Made by a program: the position numbers and the translations under genes. DNA of 64,000 bases from Okapia johnstoni. Lineage: Eukaryota > Chordata > Mammalia > Artiodactyla > Giraffidae. The notes under the pieces are model-generated. The model was not told where the DNA came from, did not search any database, and was given only the letters and a program-made list of their open reading frames with translations. The stretch is from the NCBI GenBank assembly GCA_024291935.2, contig CM044321.1:64412985-64476984 (forward strand), written 5' to 3'. How positions within the stretch are numbered: the first letter of the stretch is position 1; each line of letters begins with the position of its first letter. Below are positions 33,884 to 46,754 of this stretch, piece after piece.

Positions 33884-34073
33884 GAAAGTCACTCAGTTGT
33901 GTCTGACTCTTTGTGACCCCATGGACTATAGAGTCCATGGACTTCTCCAGGCCAGAATACTGGCACGCGTAGCTGCTGTTCTCTTCTCCAGGGGATCTTC
34001 CCAACCCAGGGATCGAACCTAGGTCTCCTGCATTGCAGGCGGATTCTTTCCCAGCTGAGCCACCAGGGAAGCG
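33884..34073 (-). mobile_element. Bov-tA SINE, antisense
   Basis: Reverse-complement Bov-tA: AGTCACTCAGTTGTGTCTGA at the start, GATCTTCCCAACCCAGGGAT in the middle, and GAGCCACCAGGGAAGC at the tRNA head. Confidence 0.92.
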
Positions 34074-34079
34074 AACCTA

Positions 34080-35555
34080 ATCTATCCTTAATTTTTGAAC
34101 ATAATCTATCCATAAATTGAGATGAACAATAACCAATCATCCCACTGTGCAGTGTCTTCCTTAGATTGTTACTGTGTAAAATGAGACAGATGCTTCAGAA
34201 TACACATGAGTCTTTTCAGAGGTGAGCAAACCTACTTCTGGTAAAACTCAGCTTACCAGAGTCTGAAGCAGAAACAGAAACAATGGAGCCCTCTATATAA
34301 GATAAACTGAAGACTGCATTTTAACAAGATATCTATTCACCATGGTAGAACATCTATCTAAAATCCCATTTAATGTGTTTATAATAAATAATCTTATAAG
34401 TCCTAAGAGATAATCTGATAGGCCTTAACTTTAGTTAACCTATCATTTATGTTTGTGGTTCTTTTGTAGAGCAGATAATTCTTTATGTTAAAATGAAACC
34501 AACAGAAACCAGTGCATTTTCAGCAAAGGCAACTCTACAGAAGAAACAGCTTACAAAGCATATATACTCTAAGTAAAATATTCCTGAATTATTTCCTAGC
34601 ATAAACATATACTAAAAAGCAGTGATAATTTCAATGTTTGTGGGTGATAATTTGCTCTGCCTTTTGATTCACCAGGTGAGCCACCTGAGAACTGTGATTC
34701 TAGTTATATCACGTTCAGTACAACATATGGAATCCATTCTTCAGTTTCTGGAAGGGTGCTGACTCTTTTATGGCTCTAGGATATCATTTAATGATCAAGA
34801 AGAGCAACTTCCTACTAGATTGGATGAGTGAATAAACTTGAGGACATGATTTAAATCTACTGGACCAGGAGGACTAAGTCTTTGCACCCCTTGGTTGGAG
34901 TACTGACTTGTTTTTACTTTTTCATGGTTTCCTGGGCACATCTTTATTGCAGCACTTATAATTTATCAAATGTCTGCATTTAGAAGGCTGTTTCTCCCAT
35001 TTGGCATAAGCTACTTGAAGACAAGGGAATTATTTTCTCTCAACTGAATATAGAAAATGATATACATCTTTGTTATATTTATATATCATAGTAAAACAAT
35101 CAATTAAAATAACAGATTACATCTTTTATATTTTTCTGGAATTGATTTCAAGTTGTTCTTTAAAAATATGCTATACTTTGCATTTTATAGAAGAGATCAA
35201 TTTTAAAATATGCTCCAATAGGAGTTAAAATGCAGCTGGTCATTCCAGCTATAAATATCACATGCATACCATTATTTTTTAAGTGACATACTTTTATAAC
35301 TGCCATATTTTTTCCCCAGTGTGTAAGTTGTTTTCTCTTTGTAAATTAAATACTGAGACAAATGTTGAACTCATTTAATTAATTCATTCATGTAGCTAAC
35401 AAAAATTGTTCAATTGTTCACTGTTTCAAGCACCGAGAGAATGCAGTATGTATAAGGTATGGATCTTACCCATAAACAGCTTAAAATACATAGCAAAGAT
35501 AAGAAATACATAGAAATCAGTATGGAATAAGGGAGAAAGAGTTTACCTAAGCATT
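34080..35555. other. NBEA intron, no feature seen
   Basis: AT-rich intron, no gene or recognisable repeat. Confidence 0.5.
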
Positions 35556-35559
35556 GTTA

Positions 35560-35745
35560 AAACACTTGACGTGTATGAATCTCATTTGTTCCTCATAACA
35601 CACCAACAGATAGGTAGAGCTATGATTTCCATTTTACAGAGAGAAAATGAGGCTGGGAGCTGAAGCAACTTAGGGAAGGTCACTCAGCTTGGAAAGGGCA
35701 GAGACATGATTCAAACCTGGTGACCTGACTCCAGGGTATTTATTG
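35560..35745 (-). mobile_element. MIR SINE, antisense
   Basis: Complement of MIR in order: CCTCATAACACACC, ATTTCCATTTTACAGAGAGA, AGGTCACTCAGCTTGG and GATTCAAACCTGGTGACCTG. Confidence 0.8.
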
Positions 35746-35764
35746 GTAAGTATACTGCCTCCCG

Positions 35765-36095
35765 GGCTCCCCTGGTAGTTCAGCTGGTAAAGAATCCACC
35801 TGCAATGCTGGGGACCCCAGTGCAATTCCTGGATTGGGAAGCTCCCCTAGAGAAGGGATAGGCTACCCACTCCAGTGTTCTTGGGCTTCCCTGGTGGCTC
35901 AGACAGTAAAGAATCCTCCTGCAATGCCGGGAGACCCGGGTTTGATCCCTGGGTGGGGAAGATCCTCTTGAGGAGAGCACAGCAACCCACTCCAGTATTC
36001 CTGCCTGGAGAATCCCCATGGACAGAAGAGCCTGGTGGGCCACAGTCCATAGGGTTGCAGAGAGTCGGACAAGACTGAACTGACTTAGCCTGGCA
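35765..36095 (+). mobile_element. Dimeric Bov-tA SINE
   Basis: A first tRNA-derived unit (GGGCTCCCCTGGTAGTTCAG to ACCCACTCCAGTGTTCTTG) is directly followed at about 35883 by a second full unit (GGGCTTCCCTGGTGGCTCAG) with a complete Bov-A end. This dimeric layout recurs at 50234-50556 and is a recognised ruminant SINE configuration. Confidence 0.85.
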
Positions 36096-36359
36096 CAGCA
36101 AGGCATACAGCCTCCCACCAAGAGCAGAACATAAAAATAATAGCAATCCTATAGACAGTCACCGATCTGTAAGGTTTCCAGTCTCTTGGGGAGGATATGG
36201 TGGGGGCCAGGTGAGGCAGTGAACTGAAGTGAGTTGTGTTTTCTGAGACACAACAATATTGAAATTAGGCCAATTAATAACCCTATACTGGCCTTGAAGT
36301 TTTCAAGTGAAAGAATCAGTCATAGGTCTCTCACTTAAAATCAAACGCTAGAAATGATT

Positions 36360-38205
36360 AAGCTTAGTGAAGAAGACATGCTGAAAGAAGAGATAGGTCA
36401 AAAGCTATTCCTCTTGTGCCAAAGAGTTAGCCAAGTTGTGAATGCAAAGGAAAAGTTCTTGAAGGAAATTAAAAGTGCTACATCAGTGAACACATGAATG
36501 ATAAAAAAGGAAACATCTTTATTGCTGACTGGAGAAAGTTTGAGTGGTCTGGATAGAAGATCAAACCAACTACATCTTTCCCTTAAGCCAAAGTCTAACC
36601 CAAAGGTTCTAACTCTCTTTAATTCTATGAAGGCTGAGAGAGGAGGTGAGGAAATTTTTCAGAGAAGTCTGAAGTGAGTAGAGGCTGAATCATGAGGTTT
36701 AAGGAAAGAAGCTATCTCTATAATATACAAGTAGAAAGTGAAGTAGCAAGTGCTAATGTAGAAGTTGCATCAAGTTTTCCAGAAGATCTAGCCAAGATAT
36801 TTAATTCACTATCTTGAACAACAGATTTTTTTTTATGTAGATGAGATCTCTTTTATTGGAAGAGGATGCCATCCTTCTAGGACTTTCAAAGCCAGAGAAG
36901 AGAAGTCAATACCTTAAGCTTCGAAGAACAGGTTGACTCTTGTTAGGGGCTAAAGCAGCTGATGACTTTAGGTCGAAACCAGTGTGAATTTGCCATTCTG
37001 AAAATCCTAGGGCCCTTAAGAATTATGCTGAAACTATTCTATCTGTGACCCATAAAATGAACTAATGAAGCCTGGATGACAGCACATCTGTTGACAACAT
37101 GGTTTGCTGGATATTTTAAGCCCACTGTTGAGATATACTGCTCAGCAAAAAAAATTCCTTTCAAATTATTATGCTCATTGACAATGCACCTGGTTACCCA
37201 AGAGCTCTGAAGGAGATGTACAAGGAGACTGATGCTGTTTTCATGCCTTCTAACATAATGTCTATTCTGCAGCCCCTGGATCAGGGAGCTGTTTTGACTT
37301 TCAAGTCTTTGTAAGAAGTACATTTCATAAGACTGCAGCTGACATAATAGTGATTCCTCTTATGGATTTGGGCAAAGTAATTTGAAAACTTTCTGGAAAG
37401 GATTCACCATTCTAGATGCTATTAAGATTTGTGATTCATGGGAAGAGATAAAAATGTTAACAGGTGTTTGGAAGAAGTTGATTCCAACCCTCATGGATGA
37501 CTTTGAGGTGTTTAAGACTTCACTGGAGAAAGTAATTGTAGATGTGGTGAATACAGCAAGAGAACTAGAATGAGAAGTGGAGCCTGAAGATGTGACTGCA
37601 CTGCTGCAATCTCATGATAAAACTTAAACAGCTGAGGAATTGTTTCACATAGATAAGCAAAGAAACTGGTTTCTTGAGATGGAATCTACTGCTGGTAAAG
37701 TTGCTGTTAAGACTGCTGAAATGACAACAAAGGATTAAGAATGGTACATAGGGAGTTCCTTGGTGATCCAGTGGCCAAGACTCCACGTTCCTAGTGCAGA
37801 GAGCCTGGTTCAATCCCTGGTCAGAGAACTAGATCCTACATGCCACAACTAAGACTCGGCCGAGCCAAATAAATAAATATATACATACTTAAAAAAATAA
37901 ATAATGGTACATAAACTTAGCTGATAAGCAGTGGTGGGGTTTGAGAGGACAAAGCTCAATTTTAAAAGATTATGTTGTGGGCAAATGTGATCAAATAGCA
38001 TTGCATGCTACAGAGAATCATTTGTGAAAGGAAGAGTAGTCAATCCGTGTGGCAAACTTCACTGTGGTCTTATGTTAAGAAATTGCCACAGACACTCCTG
38101 CCTTCAGCAACCACTACCTCAATCAGTCAGCAGCCATCACATAGAGGCTAAGACCCTCCACCAACAAAAAGATTATGACTAGCTAAAGGCTCAGATGATG
38201 GTTGA
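36360..38205 (+). pseudogene. Tigger1 transposase relic
   Basis: Pieces in different frames are recognisable: the DNA-binding part at 36360-36500; the DDE region near 37170-37290, where IDNAPG-type coding text is visible; and an open segment at 37382-37573 ([16 protein letters not shown]). Stops, frameshifts and small deletions interrupt it throughout, and a SINE lies within. It cannot encode transposase. Domesticated pogo-type genes exist in mammals, but this copy shows no preserved frame. Confidence 0.85.
37751..37902 (+). mobile_element. CHR-type tRNA SINE inside Tigger1
   Basis: Begins GGGAGTTCCTTGGTGATCCA, has CCTGGTTCAATCCCTGG and ends in an AAATAAATA tail. A perfect 11-bp target-site duplication AATGGTACATA lies at 37740-37750 and 37903-37913 within the transposon. 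Confidence 0.92.
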
Positions 38206-38639
38206 CATTTTTTAACAATATAATATTTTTAAATTAAGGTATTTTCACTTTTTTAGACACAATGCTATTGCACACTTAACAGACTATAGTATAATTTAAA
38301 CATTAAACATAACTTCTATGCACTAGGAAAACAAAAAATCACGTGACTTGATCTACTCCAATACTCGCTTTGTGGAACGGAACCTACAATATCTCCCAGG
38401 TGTGCCTGTATTCTCTCCTGTTCTCTTTCTGCCTGGCCTCCTCCTGGGTATCCCTCCTTCTGCTGTCCTTTGTTGGCCAATTAAACCTTATTGTTCCACA
38501 GGGGATCTGCCTTTGGGCTGCTGCTCTTCTCTTTATATATTCTTACTTTCCTTGGGTGATCTCAGAGGTTTAAATTATGAACTCCATGCCCAACTTGGCT
38601 CTCAAATTTCAAACCTTCATATATATTAGAAAAACTCAG

Positions 38640-39465
38640 ATATCCAACAGACCCAGATGACTAGTCATCTTCATTCTTCTCTCCCCTAAAGCCCTGCATC
38701 TTTACATTCCCAAACACATTTAATAGCTTCTAGATAATCTCTTCTCCCAGGCAAGATTCCCCTCATTCCTACTCTTCACAACTGATGAATTATCATGGTC
38801 CCTCACATCTGACCTCCTCAGTGTGTTTGAAGCTGCCCCCTTGTCTTTCTTCTACCACAAATTTAGTTCAAGCTTTCATTACGTCTGATGTGGGCAACAA
38901 CAGCCTCTACCTCAAGTCTAGACATCCTAAAATCATAATCAGCACAGTAGCCTGAGTCATTTTTTAAAAATTAATTAGTTCTTTCTATTGCCATGCTTAA
39001 AAATCATTACTGTCTCACTGTAACCTTTAGGGTAAAATATAGGGTCCTCATGGCACAAAATGCACCACCAGTAACCCTGTCAATCTCAGCTTCAAAGATT
39101 TCTGCCTCATACTTCGACCTCAATAACTGAGAACTAGTGTAGTTTAACAGAGAAGGTGATATTTTAGCATATGATGTTTACACGTTGTCTGTAAAAACTC
39201 CAAATTTTTACTTATGATTCCAGACTCAAAATAGGAAACATCCATTCTAGGAACGCTTTCCAGAATATACATGGTGGTCAAGGGCTCTGTTTTGTGTTAT
39301 CATGGCTTTCTTTGTGTATCTAGAACTTTTTTTTTTTATTCCATTATCTGTTCTCCCACTACACTGTAAACTCTTTGAAAACAGAAACTTTAATCATGTG
39401 TCTTTTTACCCCAAATACCCACCATAATGTCTTGCACACAGTATATGTTGAATATTTTATGTTTG
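38640..39465 (+). mobile_element. L2 LINE 3' region
   Basis: Diverged L2: segments such as ATATCCAACAGACCC near 38640, AGGGTCCTCATGGCACAAAA near 39041, and the tail with ACTGTAAACTCTTTGAAAACAG (near 39364) and CTTGCACACAGTATATGTTG (39431-39450). No ORF. Confidence 0.65.
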
Positions 39466-39694
39466 TTTTGCTTGGATAACCACATCCAACCTAAGTCAAG
39501 TTAGGATCTGACAGCAGATAATAAGGACTCATATAGGTCCTTCCAGCTCTTATCTTTATTGTGTGTGACGAATTTTGACATTTTCTATTTGAATATTTTC
39601 TCTTTTATTTCATGTACAAATAACACTGGTAATAGTTCAAGTAATTGATTTGCTAACCCATCAATAGGTTATAACTTAAGATTAAAAAAAGAAA

Positions 39695-39865
39695 ACAGTG
39701 ATGTAGTAGATGAACAAGGGCTTTGGGTGAAAGAAGAATGGGTTCACTTCTTGGCCTGTTTATTTGTTATGTGATCATAAATAAACACCCCAAAGTCTGA
39801 CCCTAAGTTTACACATCTTAGGATGAAGTGTAATACCTAATTCATAGAGTTGTGATGTTTCCAGC
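39695..39865 (+). mobile_element. MIR SINE
   Basis: AAGGGCTTTGGGTGAAAGAA, GGTTCACTTCTTGGCC, TTATGTGATCATAAATAAAC and ACACATCTTAGGATGAAGTG follow the MIR consensus order. Confidence 0.65.
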
Positions 39866-40032
39866 CTGTAGGGGTGTTTTCTCTCAATAAATGTAAATTC
39901 TATCTCCCGGTATCATTTGCCCATCTACACTTACTCTTTACTACTTAACTAGCTCATCCTCTCCCCACACCCTGAAAACTGCCTGGTGAATACAGACTTA
40001 GCCACACAATCCAATCTTAGATGCAAGATTTA

Positions 40033-40072
40033 TTTGTGTGTGTGAGTGTGTGTGTGTGTGAGAGAGAGAGAT
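40033..40072. repeat. (TG)n(AG)n microsatellite
   Basis: TG repeat with one TGAG interruption followed by AG units. Confidence 0.85.
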
Positions 40073-40075
40073 TTT

Positions 40076-40165
40076 ATTTTTTTACACTTCTTATTTTGTA
40101 CTGGGGTATAGCTGATTAACAATGTCATGATAGTTTCAGGTGAAAAGTGAAGGGACTCAGCCATA
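40076..40165 (-). mobile_element. L1 3' remnant, antisense
   Basis: TACTGGGGTATAGCTGATTA, ACAATGTCATGATAGTTTCA and AAGGGACTCAGCCATAC match the complement of a cetartiodactyl L1 3' end. Very short. Confidence 0.6.
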
Positions 40166-40169
40166 CTTT

Positions 40170-43100
40170 TTAAGAAAGTGTTCGTGCTTTTTGGTTCTTA
40201 AGGTTCCTATTTTAGATACAAATTGAACATATTTAGCCACTTCATCTGCTAAAAATATATCTAGCTGTTTCATCTGCTAAAAATGAAGGGAAAATTCAAC
40301 AGAACTTTTCAACAAAAAAACAGAAAACATTACTATCGGTCCTCTTCTGATCAACAAAACTGCCTAAACACTTTGTCTGGAAAGAAGATATTTAACAATA
40401 TTTAGCCAGCAAATTCTGTCTGACTTTCTCTTCTTTTTTGCTGATAAAAAGTGCTAGATTTATATTTTATTGGACTGATGACTGAACTGATGGAGCAGAT
40501 TCTACTAAAACAACTAAGTATAAATGGATTTCCATGTAAAAACTTATTCTTAGTGCTGACTATTTATGTTGGAGATCTTTCTGCAAGCTGTGACTCTGGC
40601 TCCCAAGCACTAAATCATTGAAGCAAAATAATTAAATCAATAAAATATTTTCAGTATGCAGAAAGACTTATTTGTTCTTTTGTATGGCACTGCTCTAAAT
40701 GTGGGGGCCAAATCAGTTTTTCACCTAATTGTGAATTAGTGCCAAATTCTTTCAGAGGAAGCACAGAACACTCTGGAATGAGGCAGTGATACCATAATGA
40801 AACCTCATCCCTTCCTCTTCTTCAATTAACTAAAACCAACAGTTTGACATTGGGAAAACAGGTTTGTTATCTCATACTTTTTTTCCCCAAGTGTGACAAA
40901 CGAGGTGACTCATTTTCAACAAGTGAATAAAATTCACTCATTCATATACTTTTTTTTAAAAAACATGACATATGAAACATTAGTTTCCTAGGAGAGAGAT
41001 GGTTGATTGGTACCTGAGTTCAGTTGCAAGCTGCCCCTATTTTGCATGTTGGTGGTATAGTTTAACTATAGTTTATAGTTTAACTATAAATCTGAAAGAG
41101 ATTACTTTGTGGGATACTCTCCATACAGCGAAAACAGTAAAAAATGAAAATAGGTCTCAATTAAAATCCTTCATTAGAAAGAAAGAGAACTCATCACTGT
41201 GGTCTTGAAAGATCTGCAGCATAACAAAGAAATGCTTATTCTTAAAATAAAAAAAAAAGATGCAAGAAAATTATATATGATTGGAATCATGGTTTATGTG
41301 TAATAAACATAGTTGAATTATGTCCTTTTATATTTTAAATTTACAAAATTTGACTGGTAGGATGTCATTACAGTTAGAAGAACCTTAAAAGTGTTTTTAT
41401 AGACTACAGAATCCATGGTTGGAGGAGACACACACTTTGGCAGATATAGAGAGATGGATATAGTAAAATGTTTGCAGACTCTAAAATGGCCTTGGAGACG
41501 CTAAAAATAATGAAGAAAGGCTAAGAAGGATAGATATTCAAGGTTGAAGCTTTCACTGATTTTCACAACTTTTCAAATGAATTTAAAAATTAACTGAGAA
41601 GTTTAAATATTTTAGCTTTGGTAAGAAATGAGCATGTGTTAATAACACAGTGTCTAAGATCTTTGTGAATTCTGTGTTTGAAACTGAACACGAACCCTTT
41701 GGGTATACTATTTATGACTGCAAAGCAACTTTCTAATTCAAAGAGAGAAAAAAGACTTAAAAGACTCATAAGGCTTTTTCAACATCAAATAGCTTTTACT
41801 AAACAACATTTTGATGAGTTAAGTGTGACTGAGTCGGGGACATATGGATTAAATTTCCCTTAAAATACACATGGGTTTAAAAATTAAGGAAAAAATCCTG
41901 ACCAAAATATAAAGCAAAAAATAGATTCAGAGAATCTAGCATGTTTAAAAACTATTTTCCTCTAAATACAAATATCAGGTTGACTCCAGTCTAGTTAGAC
42001 TTTGTAATTAAAACTACTTAATTATAAATGCCAGGGATTTTTAAAAAAATATTAGTTCTGTCAGGAAAAGAATCTTCATTAATTCTATTTGATTTGAGTT
42101 GTGTGGAATAGTTAGGCCTAACTCAAGCAGACAAGATCTGGCTCAGGGTTTATCTCCATCTGTGAAACACTGACCAGTACAGTACTCATTCTCTTATTCC
42201 ATTAAACAATTACAATATTTTTTTCCCCGTGATTTCAGCTCATACTCTTTTTTTTCTTATTTAAATAACACATTTCCTTGAAAAAGTCTTAGGTTTTAGA
42301 ATTCTGTTGTTCCTTTCATTTTATTATAATTGTCTAGAATCTTGAGTTCTTCCTTCTTGTTTGCCCTATATTTTGCTTTACCTTCCTTTCTTAGCTCAGG
42401 TTTAGGTAACCTTCAATTCCTATATAAACAACTTTGTCTCTGGGTGCTGAACATTCCAAGTTAGAACATTTAAAGACCTCATTATCTCTCTGATCATCTT
42501 AATTGTCTACTTTCACTTACTAGGGTAGACATACTCTATACCATAATTTCCTGGTTATTTGATTTACTGAAAAGTGGAAGCAGAATTAATTCTCCTGATG
42601 ACTTTTTTCCCTATCAGTTTCTGAACCCCAGAGTTCTACATAGTCACTAAGTTCTCAAAAGGTGTTAATAAGTAAGTAAATGAGTACATGAAATGCAGTC
42701 AAGTAGATTTAGGGAGGTAGGAACAGTCAAACTTAAAAAAAAAATTCTAAAACATTGGTGTAGGGAGTCAACTGTACAGTGATGGAGGATAATTAAAATT
42801 GTGAAGGTGAGTACTTTATATGTATACCGATGTTGAATTATAATCCCGGATACCTGAAAATTTCATAATTTTAAAAAACTCTAAGCAAGTTTCTTGCCCC
42901 ATTCCATTATTTGGTAACTGCTTTCATTTTGAATCGGTAGAACAAAGATTGAAAGAAATGCAAGCAATTTTACCAGTTAACAATGAGAAAAGCAGTCTGA
43001 ACAACTACTGCCCAATAAACATCAGTGAAATTGCACTGGGAACTGTTATGAACATTAAAGGTGAGTCATGTGAGGGAGGTGACTGTCATGTAGGAGAACC

Positions 43101-43900
43101 TCCCATTGACTACATTCTATTTCTCTTAGGCCTCCTACTTATATCTATATTTTTTCTCATTCTTAAATTCACATAATGTATTTCTTCTAAATTTCAGATT
43201 CTTGACTTTGGTTAGAATGTATGTGTGTGTATGTGTGCACCTGTGTGTAAAGGACTGTAAATCTACCACCTCACCACTTTGAAAACCTTCCCCCACAGAA
43301 AAATCCAACCCCTGCCATCCTGACACTTCTTCCTTCTAATGCTAGCTCCCTGTACTAATTATAAGTACTCTTTTCAAAATACTCAAAGCAACATTATAGT
43401 CCATTGGTTACAGGACATGTTTTCCATGTGATAGAGAAAAACAATTTTTTGATTAAGAGTTCACAGTGGTATCTTGATGTTAAAAATGGGAACCACAAGA
43501 AACATTTAGTTAAAGTGACATAATTCCTGGAAATTGGGACGGAACCAAGATTAGCTTAACTGTAGGTGTTCTTACTCTGGAAAAGTCAAGTGATTATTTG
43601 AATGACTGAATCAGTATGAAAATATAATCTGATAATTCAAGCCCCAAACACTTAATTTCAATAGCTTAAAAGAAGTCTTATTTTGTCTCTTGATTTTGGT
43701 ATAAATTATCTAGTAATTATCTCAGCTCTCCAGTTCACTTATAATGAACTTTTTCAATGGGAACATTTTTAAGGGCAAGTAACTTTTTTAGATGATTTCT
43801 TCATGGTTCAAAGGTACAAGGGATATAGTTGCTAGTGTCACAGTCTAAAAGGAGGGACAAAACATACAGAAAAGCATCTGCAAAACAAGGCTTCAGTAAT
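40170..43900. other. NBEA intron, no gene seen
   Basis: AT-rich, no clear repeat. Two small oddities occur: a tandem duplication of TTCATCTGCTAAAAAT (40241-40256 and 40269-40284), and a duplicated near-palindrome TATAGTTTAACTATA (41056-41070 and 41074-41088). The remainder is unremarkable. Confidence 0.45.
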
Positions 43901-43904
43901 AAAG

Positions 43905-44630
43905 TGTCTTGAGAATAATATAATAAAAATTTTATGGGGTGAGTCTAATAAAAAGATAGATAATAACCAGCACTGGGAAAAATGTGGAGAAACTGGACCC
44001 TTGTATACTTCTGACAGGAATATAAAATAATGCTGCCACTTTGGAAAGCAGTCTAGTAGGTCCTCAAAAAGTTAAAAATAATTATTTGACCTAGCAATTC
44101 CGTGCCTAGGTATACACCCAAGAGAAATAAAAGCATATGTTTGCATAAAATGTTGTAAATGAATATTCAGAGCAGCATTGTTATAATAGCCAAAAGATGA
44201 AAACAAACCAAATGTCCATAAACATTTGATAAACAATGAAGGATGGATAAACAAAATGTGATACAGTCCAACAACGGAATATTATTCACAGTAAAAAAAA
44301 GACATACACATTAGAACATGGATGAGCCTTGAAAACATTATTCTAACTAAAAGAAACTAGTCACAAAAGACTTCATACTGTATGATTCCATTGATATGAA
44401 ATGTGCAGAATAAGCAAATGTGTGGAGATGGAAAGCAGGTTAATGGTCCTCTAGGGCTGTGGAGGGAAGATGAGAATTTTGGTAGGACTAGCTAAAGAGT
44501 ATGAGATTTCTTCTTGGGGTGATGAAATGTTCTTAAATGGTGGTGATGGTTACATAACTGTAAATATACAAAAATTATTAAAATCATTGTGCACTTTAAA
44601 TGAGTCAATTGTATGGCAACAGAAAAGTTG
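43905..44630 (+). mobile_element. Old L1 LINE 3' region
   Basis: Sense-strand L1 3' text in the usual order: AATGTGGAGAAACTGGACCC (43981-44000), TGACCTAGCAATTCCGTGCC, CCAAATGTCCATAAACA, TGTATGATTCCATTGATATG and ATTGTGCACTTTAAATGAGT (44586-44605). An older mammalian L1, non-coding here. Confidence 0.85.
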
Positions 44631-44639
44631 CTGCCAAAA

Positions 44640-45935
44640 AATATTATGGGAAGCTAAGGTTGGCCAGGGAGTATTTTATAAAGTATTGTATTTAAGTAGG
44701 TATTAAAAAGGGTAGAGATTTTGATAGCAGGAGATAAGGGATGGTATACTGTAGAGATGTATCAGGGACATTTTGGGTGAAAAGAGAAGTCTGAACATTG
44801 GTGGTGTGGGCTTGCAGAAAATCTTTTCAGTTCTTTGACATTAAGTATATTGGTGGATTGTTGGTAATAATAGCTTACATACACAAAACATTTTTCTACC
44901 ATTTACAGAACTGATAAAGCATAAAGGACCATCATCATTAACTAAGAATTCCGTAAATTAGCAAAATTACTAACAATTGGAAGCAATAATAAAGGAATCC
45001 ATATGCATTATAATTCTATTATGTAAAATATTTCTATTGTTTTCCAAATATGTGACAGAATTACTATTCTAAAAGAAATGAAATACATTTTATCAGTGGG
45101 AGAAAAGTCTTTTGATCAATTAAATCATTCACTTGTCAATTCACATAAATTTGAGTTAATTTTAAATTTTACTCAACAATTGTTTGAAGAAATAACTTGC
45201 CAAATTAAATTTCAGATTAAAATAAATGAAATTTTAGACTAAAATCAGTTGCATTAAAACAATGTTTTAAGTAAAAATATAATTAGTAAATTGAAAATTT
45301 TAGTTACATAGGATATCTTAGGTACTAATTCACATTGGTCAATCAACTACAAACTAAAACAGTAATTTAAATAAATTAAGTTAGGTGTTATTGTAATAAT
45401 TACTGAATTGATTGACATCGTTCAATATTATAATCATATTAGCCATTTGCAGCAATACATAATAAATTGAGCAATTAATAATCACACACACTTATTTAAC
45501 TCGCCTCTTGATATGAACAGCTTGGGAAGAAAGGGAACTAAAAGTGAAACAGAAAACTGTATGACATTTAACACTGTAAAACTTTGTCGACATTTTATTT
45601 TTATTAAAACTAAAAGAAAATGGAGAAAACATGAGAAAGGGTCAATATTTAAACAGTGTGCCAAAAATGCTCTGCCATATTTCAACTTACAAGATGATTT
45701 GGGGGAACCCATATATAAAGGTAAAATTAATTACCAGGCTTATTCATAAACTTTTAAGTACAGTATACTGGGAGTCTATAAAAATTGAGTATAAACCAAG
45801 GATCTTGTTCTACATCATTTTAGAAGAGTCTTTAAATATATATACATATTTATTTAAATACACTACTTGGTTCATTTTAGTTCATGCCATATACTATGTA
45901 TTTCTAAGGAAGTATATTATTTATACACTTCTTAA
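44640..45935. other. NBEA intron, no feature seen
   Basis: Very AT-rich. The open frames at 45482-45954 are AT-driven and unrelated to known proteins. Confidence 0.5.
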
Positions 45936-45939
45936 CCTT

Positions 45940-46040
45940 ACGCAAGCTACTTAAATTTGTCTTGGCCTCTATATCCTGATTTGTAAAATTCAGGTAATAT
46001 AGGTGATTACACATGAAGCTCTTCGAACACTGGTTTCTAG
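45940..46040 (+). mobile_element. MIR SINE fragment
   Basis: GCAAGCTACTTAAATTTGTC, GATTTGTAAAATTCAGGTAA and ACATGAAGCTCTTCGAACAC fit the 3' half of MIR. Confidence 0.5.
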
Positions 46041-46175
46041 CAAGACATGCTAGCTATTTTTACTCTTTTTTTTTTCCCTATAAACAGAAACTGATCCTGA
46101 GAAAGGCATTATTAATTAACAAATTTTAATTTCTGAGACAGAGATAACAATTATTTGGACCAGAGCAACAAATTA

Positions 46176-46262
46176 TATATATATATATAATATATGTTAT
46201 ATATTATATATATATATATATATATAAATTATATATTATATATATATATTATATATATATAT
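46176..46262. repeat. (TA)n microsatellite, interrupted
   Basis: About 87 bp of TA units with AATTATATAT interruptions; self-complementary and probably unstable. Confidence 0.95.
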
Positions 46263-46754
46263 GGCTTAAAACTTATTAACAGCTGATTTTTTGAACCTAA
46301 AAATACTGGTTTGTAACTAACTTTCCAAATTATTTTTCTGTAACATTGTCACTATCACACCAGTCCAGATTAGTAAACAGGCTTCAGTATTTACAAAATG
46401 AATCTATGAGACACCTACAAACTATACAGATGCTTTCCGTGACCCTTCTCGCTTCACAAACATCCACACCCTACTTCTTTTCTACTGCATTCAGAGATCT
46501 GTGCACTGCTGATTTAAACATGAACACTGAAGACCTGGTAGAAGATCAGTGTTTTAGAACACTTTGCAAGGTTTTTCAGACACAAGGATTCTACAGAGAC
46601 TATGAGTTAGAACCAGGTGGAAAGGGAAAGGAGCAAATTTGCTCAAAGTAAAATCTGTTTAAAAGACCGAAGTGGGAGGAGTACTGAGAGAGTGAATTGG
46701 TCAAGGACCTCACAACTGGATTTTTAAACAATTAACTTCAAGCCTACTTTCTTT

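Larger units (their letters stand above)
36250..38408 (+). mobile_element. Tigger1 DNA transposon (pogo/Tc1-mariner), dead
   Basis: Starts inside the element at GGCCAATTAATAACCCTATA (36268-36287), reads through the transposase region and reaches the 3' terminal inverted repeat, ending CCCAGGTGTGCCTG (38395-38408) followed by a TA target dinucleotide. The 5' inverted repeat appears lost. A younger CHR-type SINE interrupts it at 37751-37902. Sense orientation is plus. Confidence 0.9.

Noticed and set aside
46346..46651. 101-codon plus-strand open frame in the NBEA intron
   Set aside because: No recognisable domain, no promoter or splice context, and it starts in ordinary intron DNA. Could not be supported as a gene.
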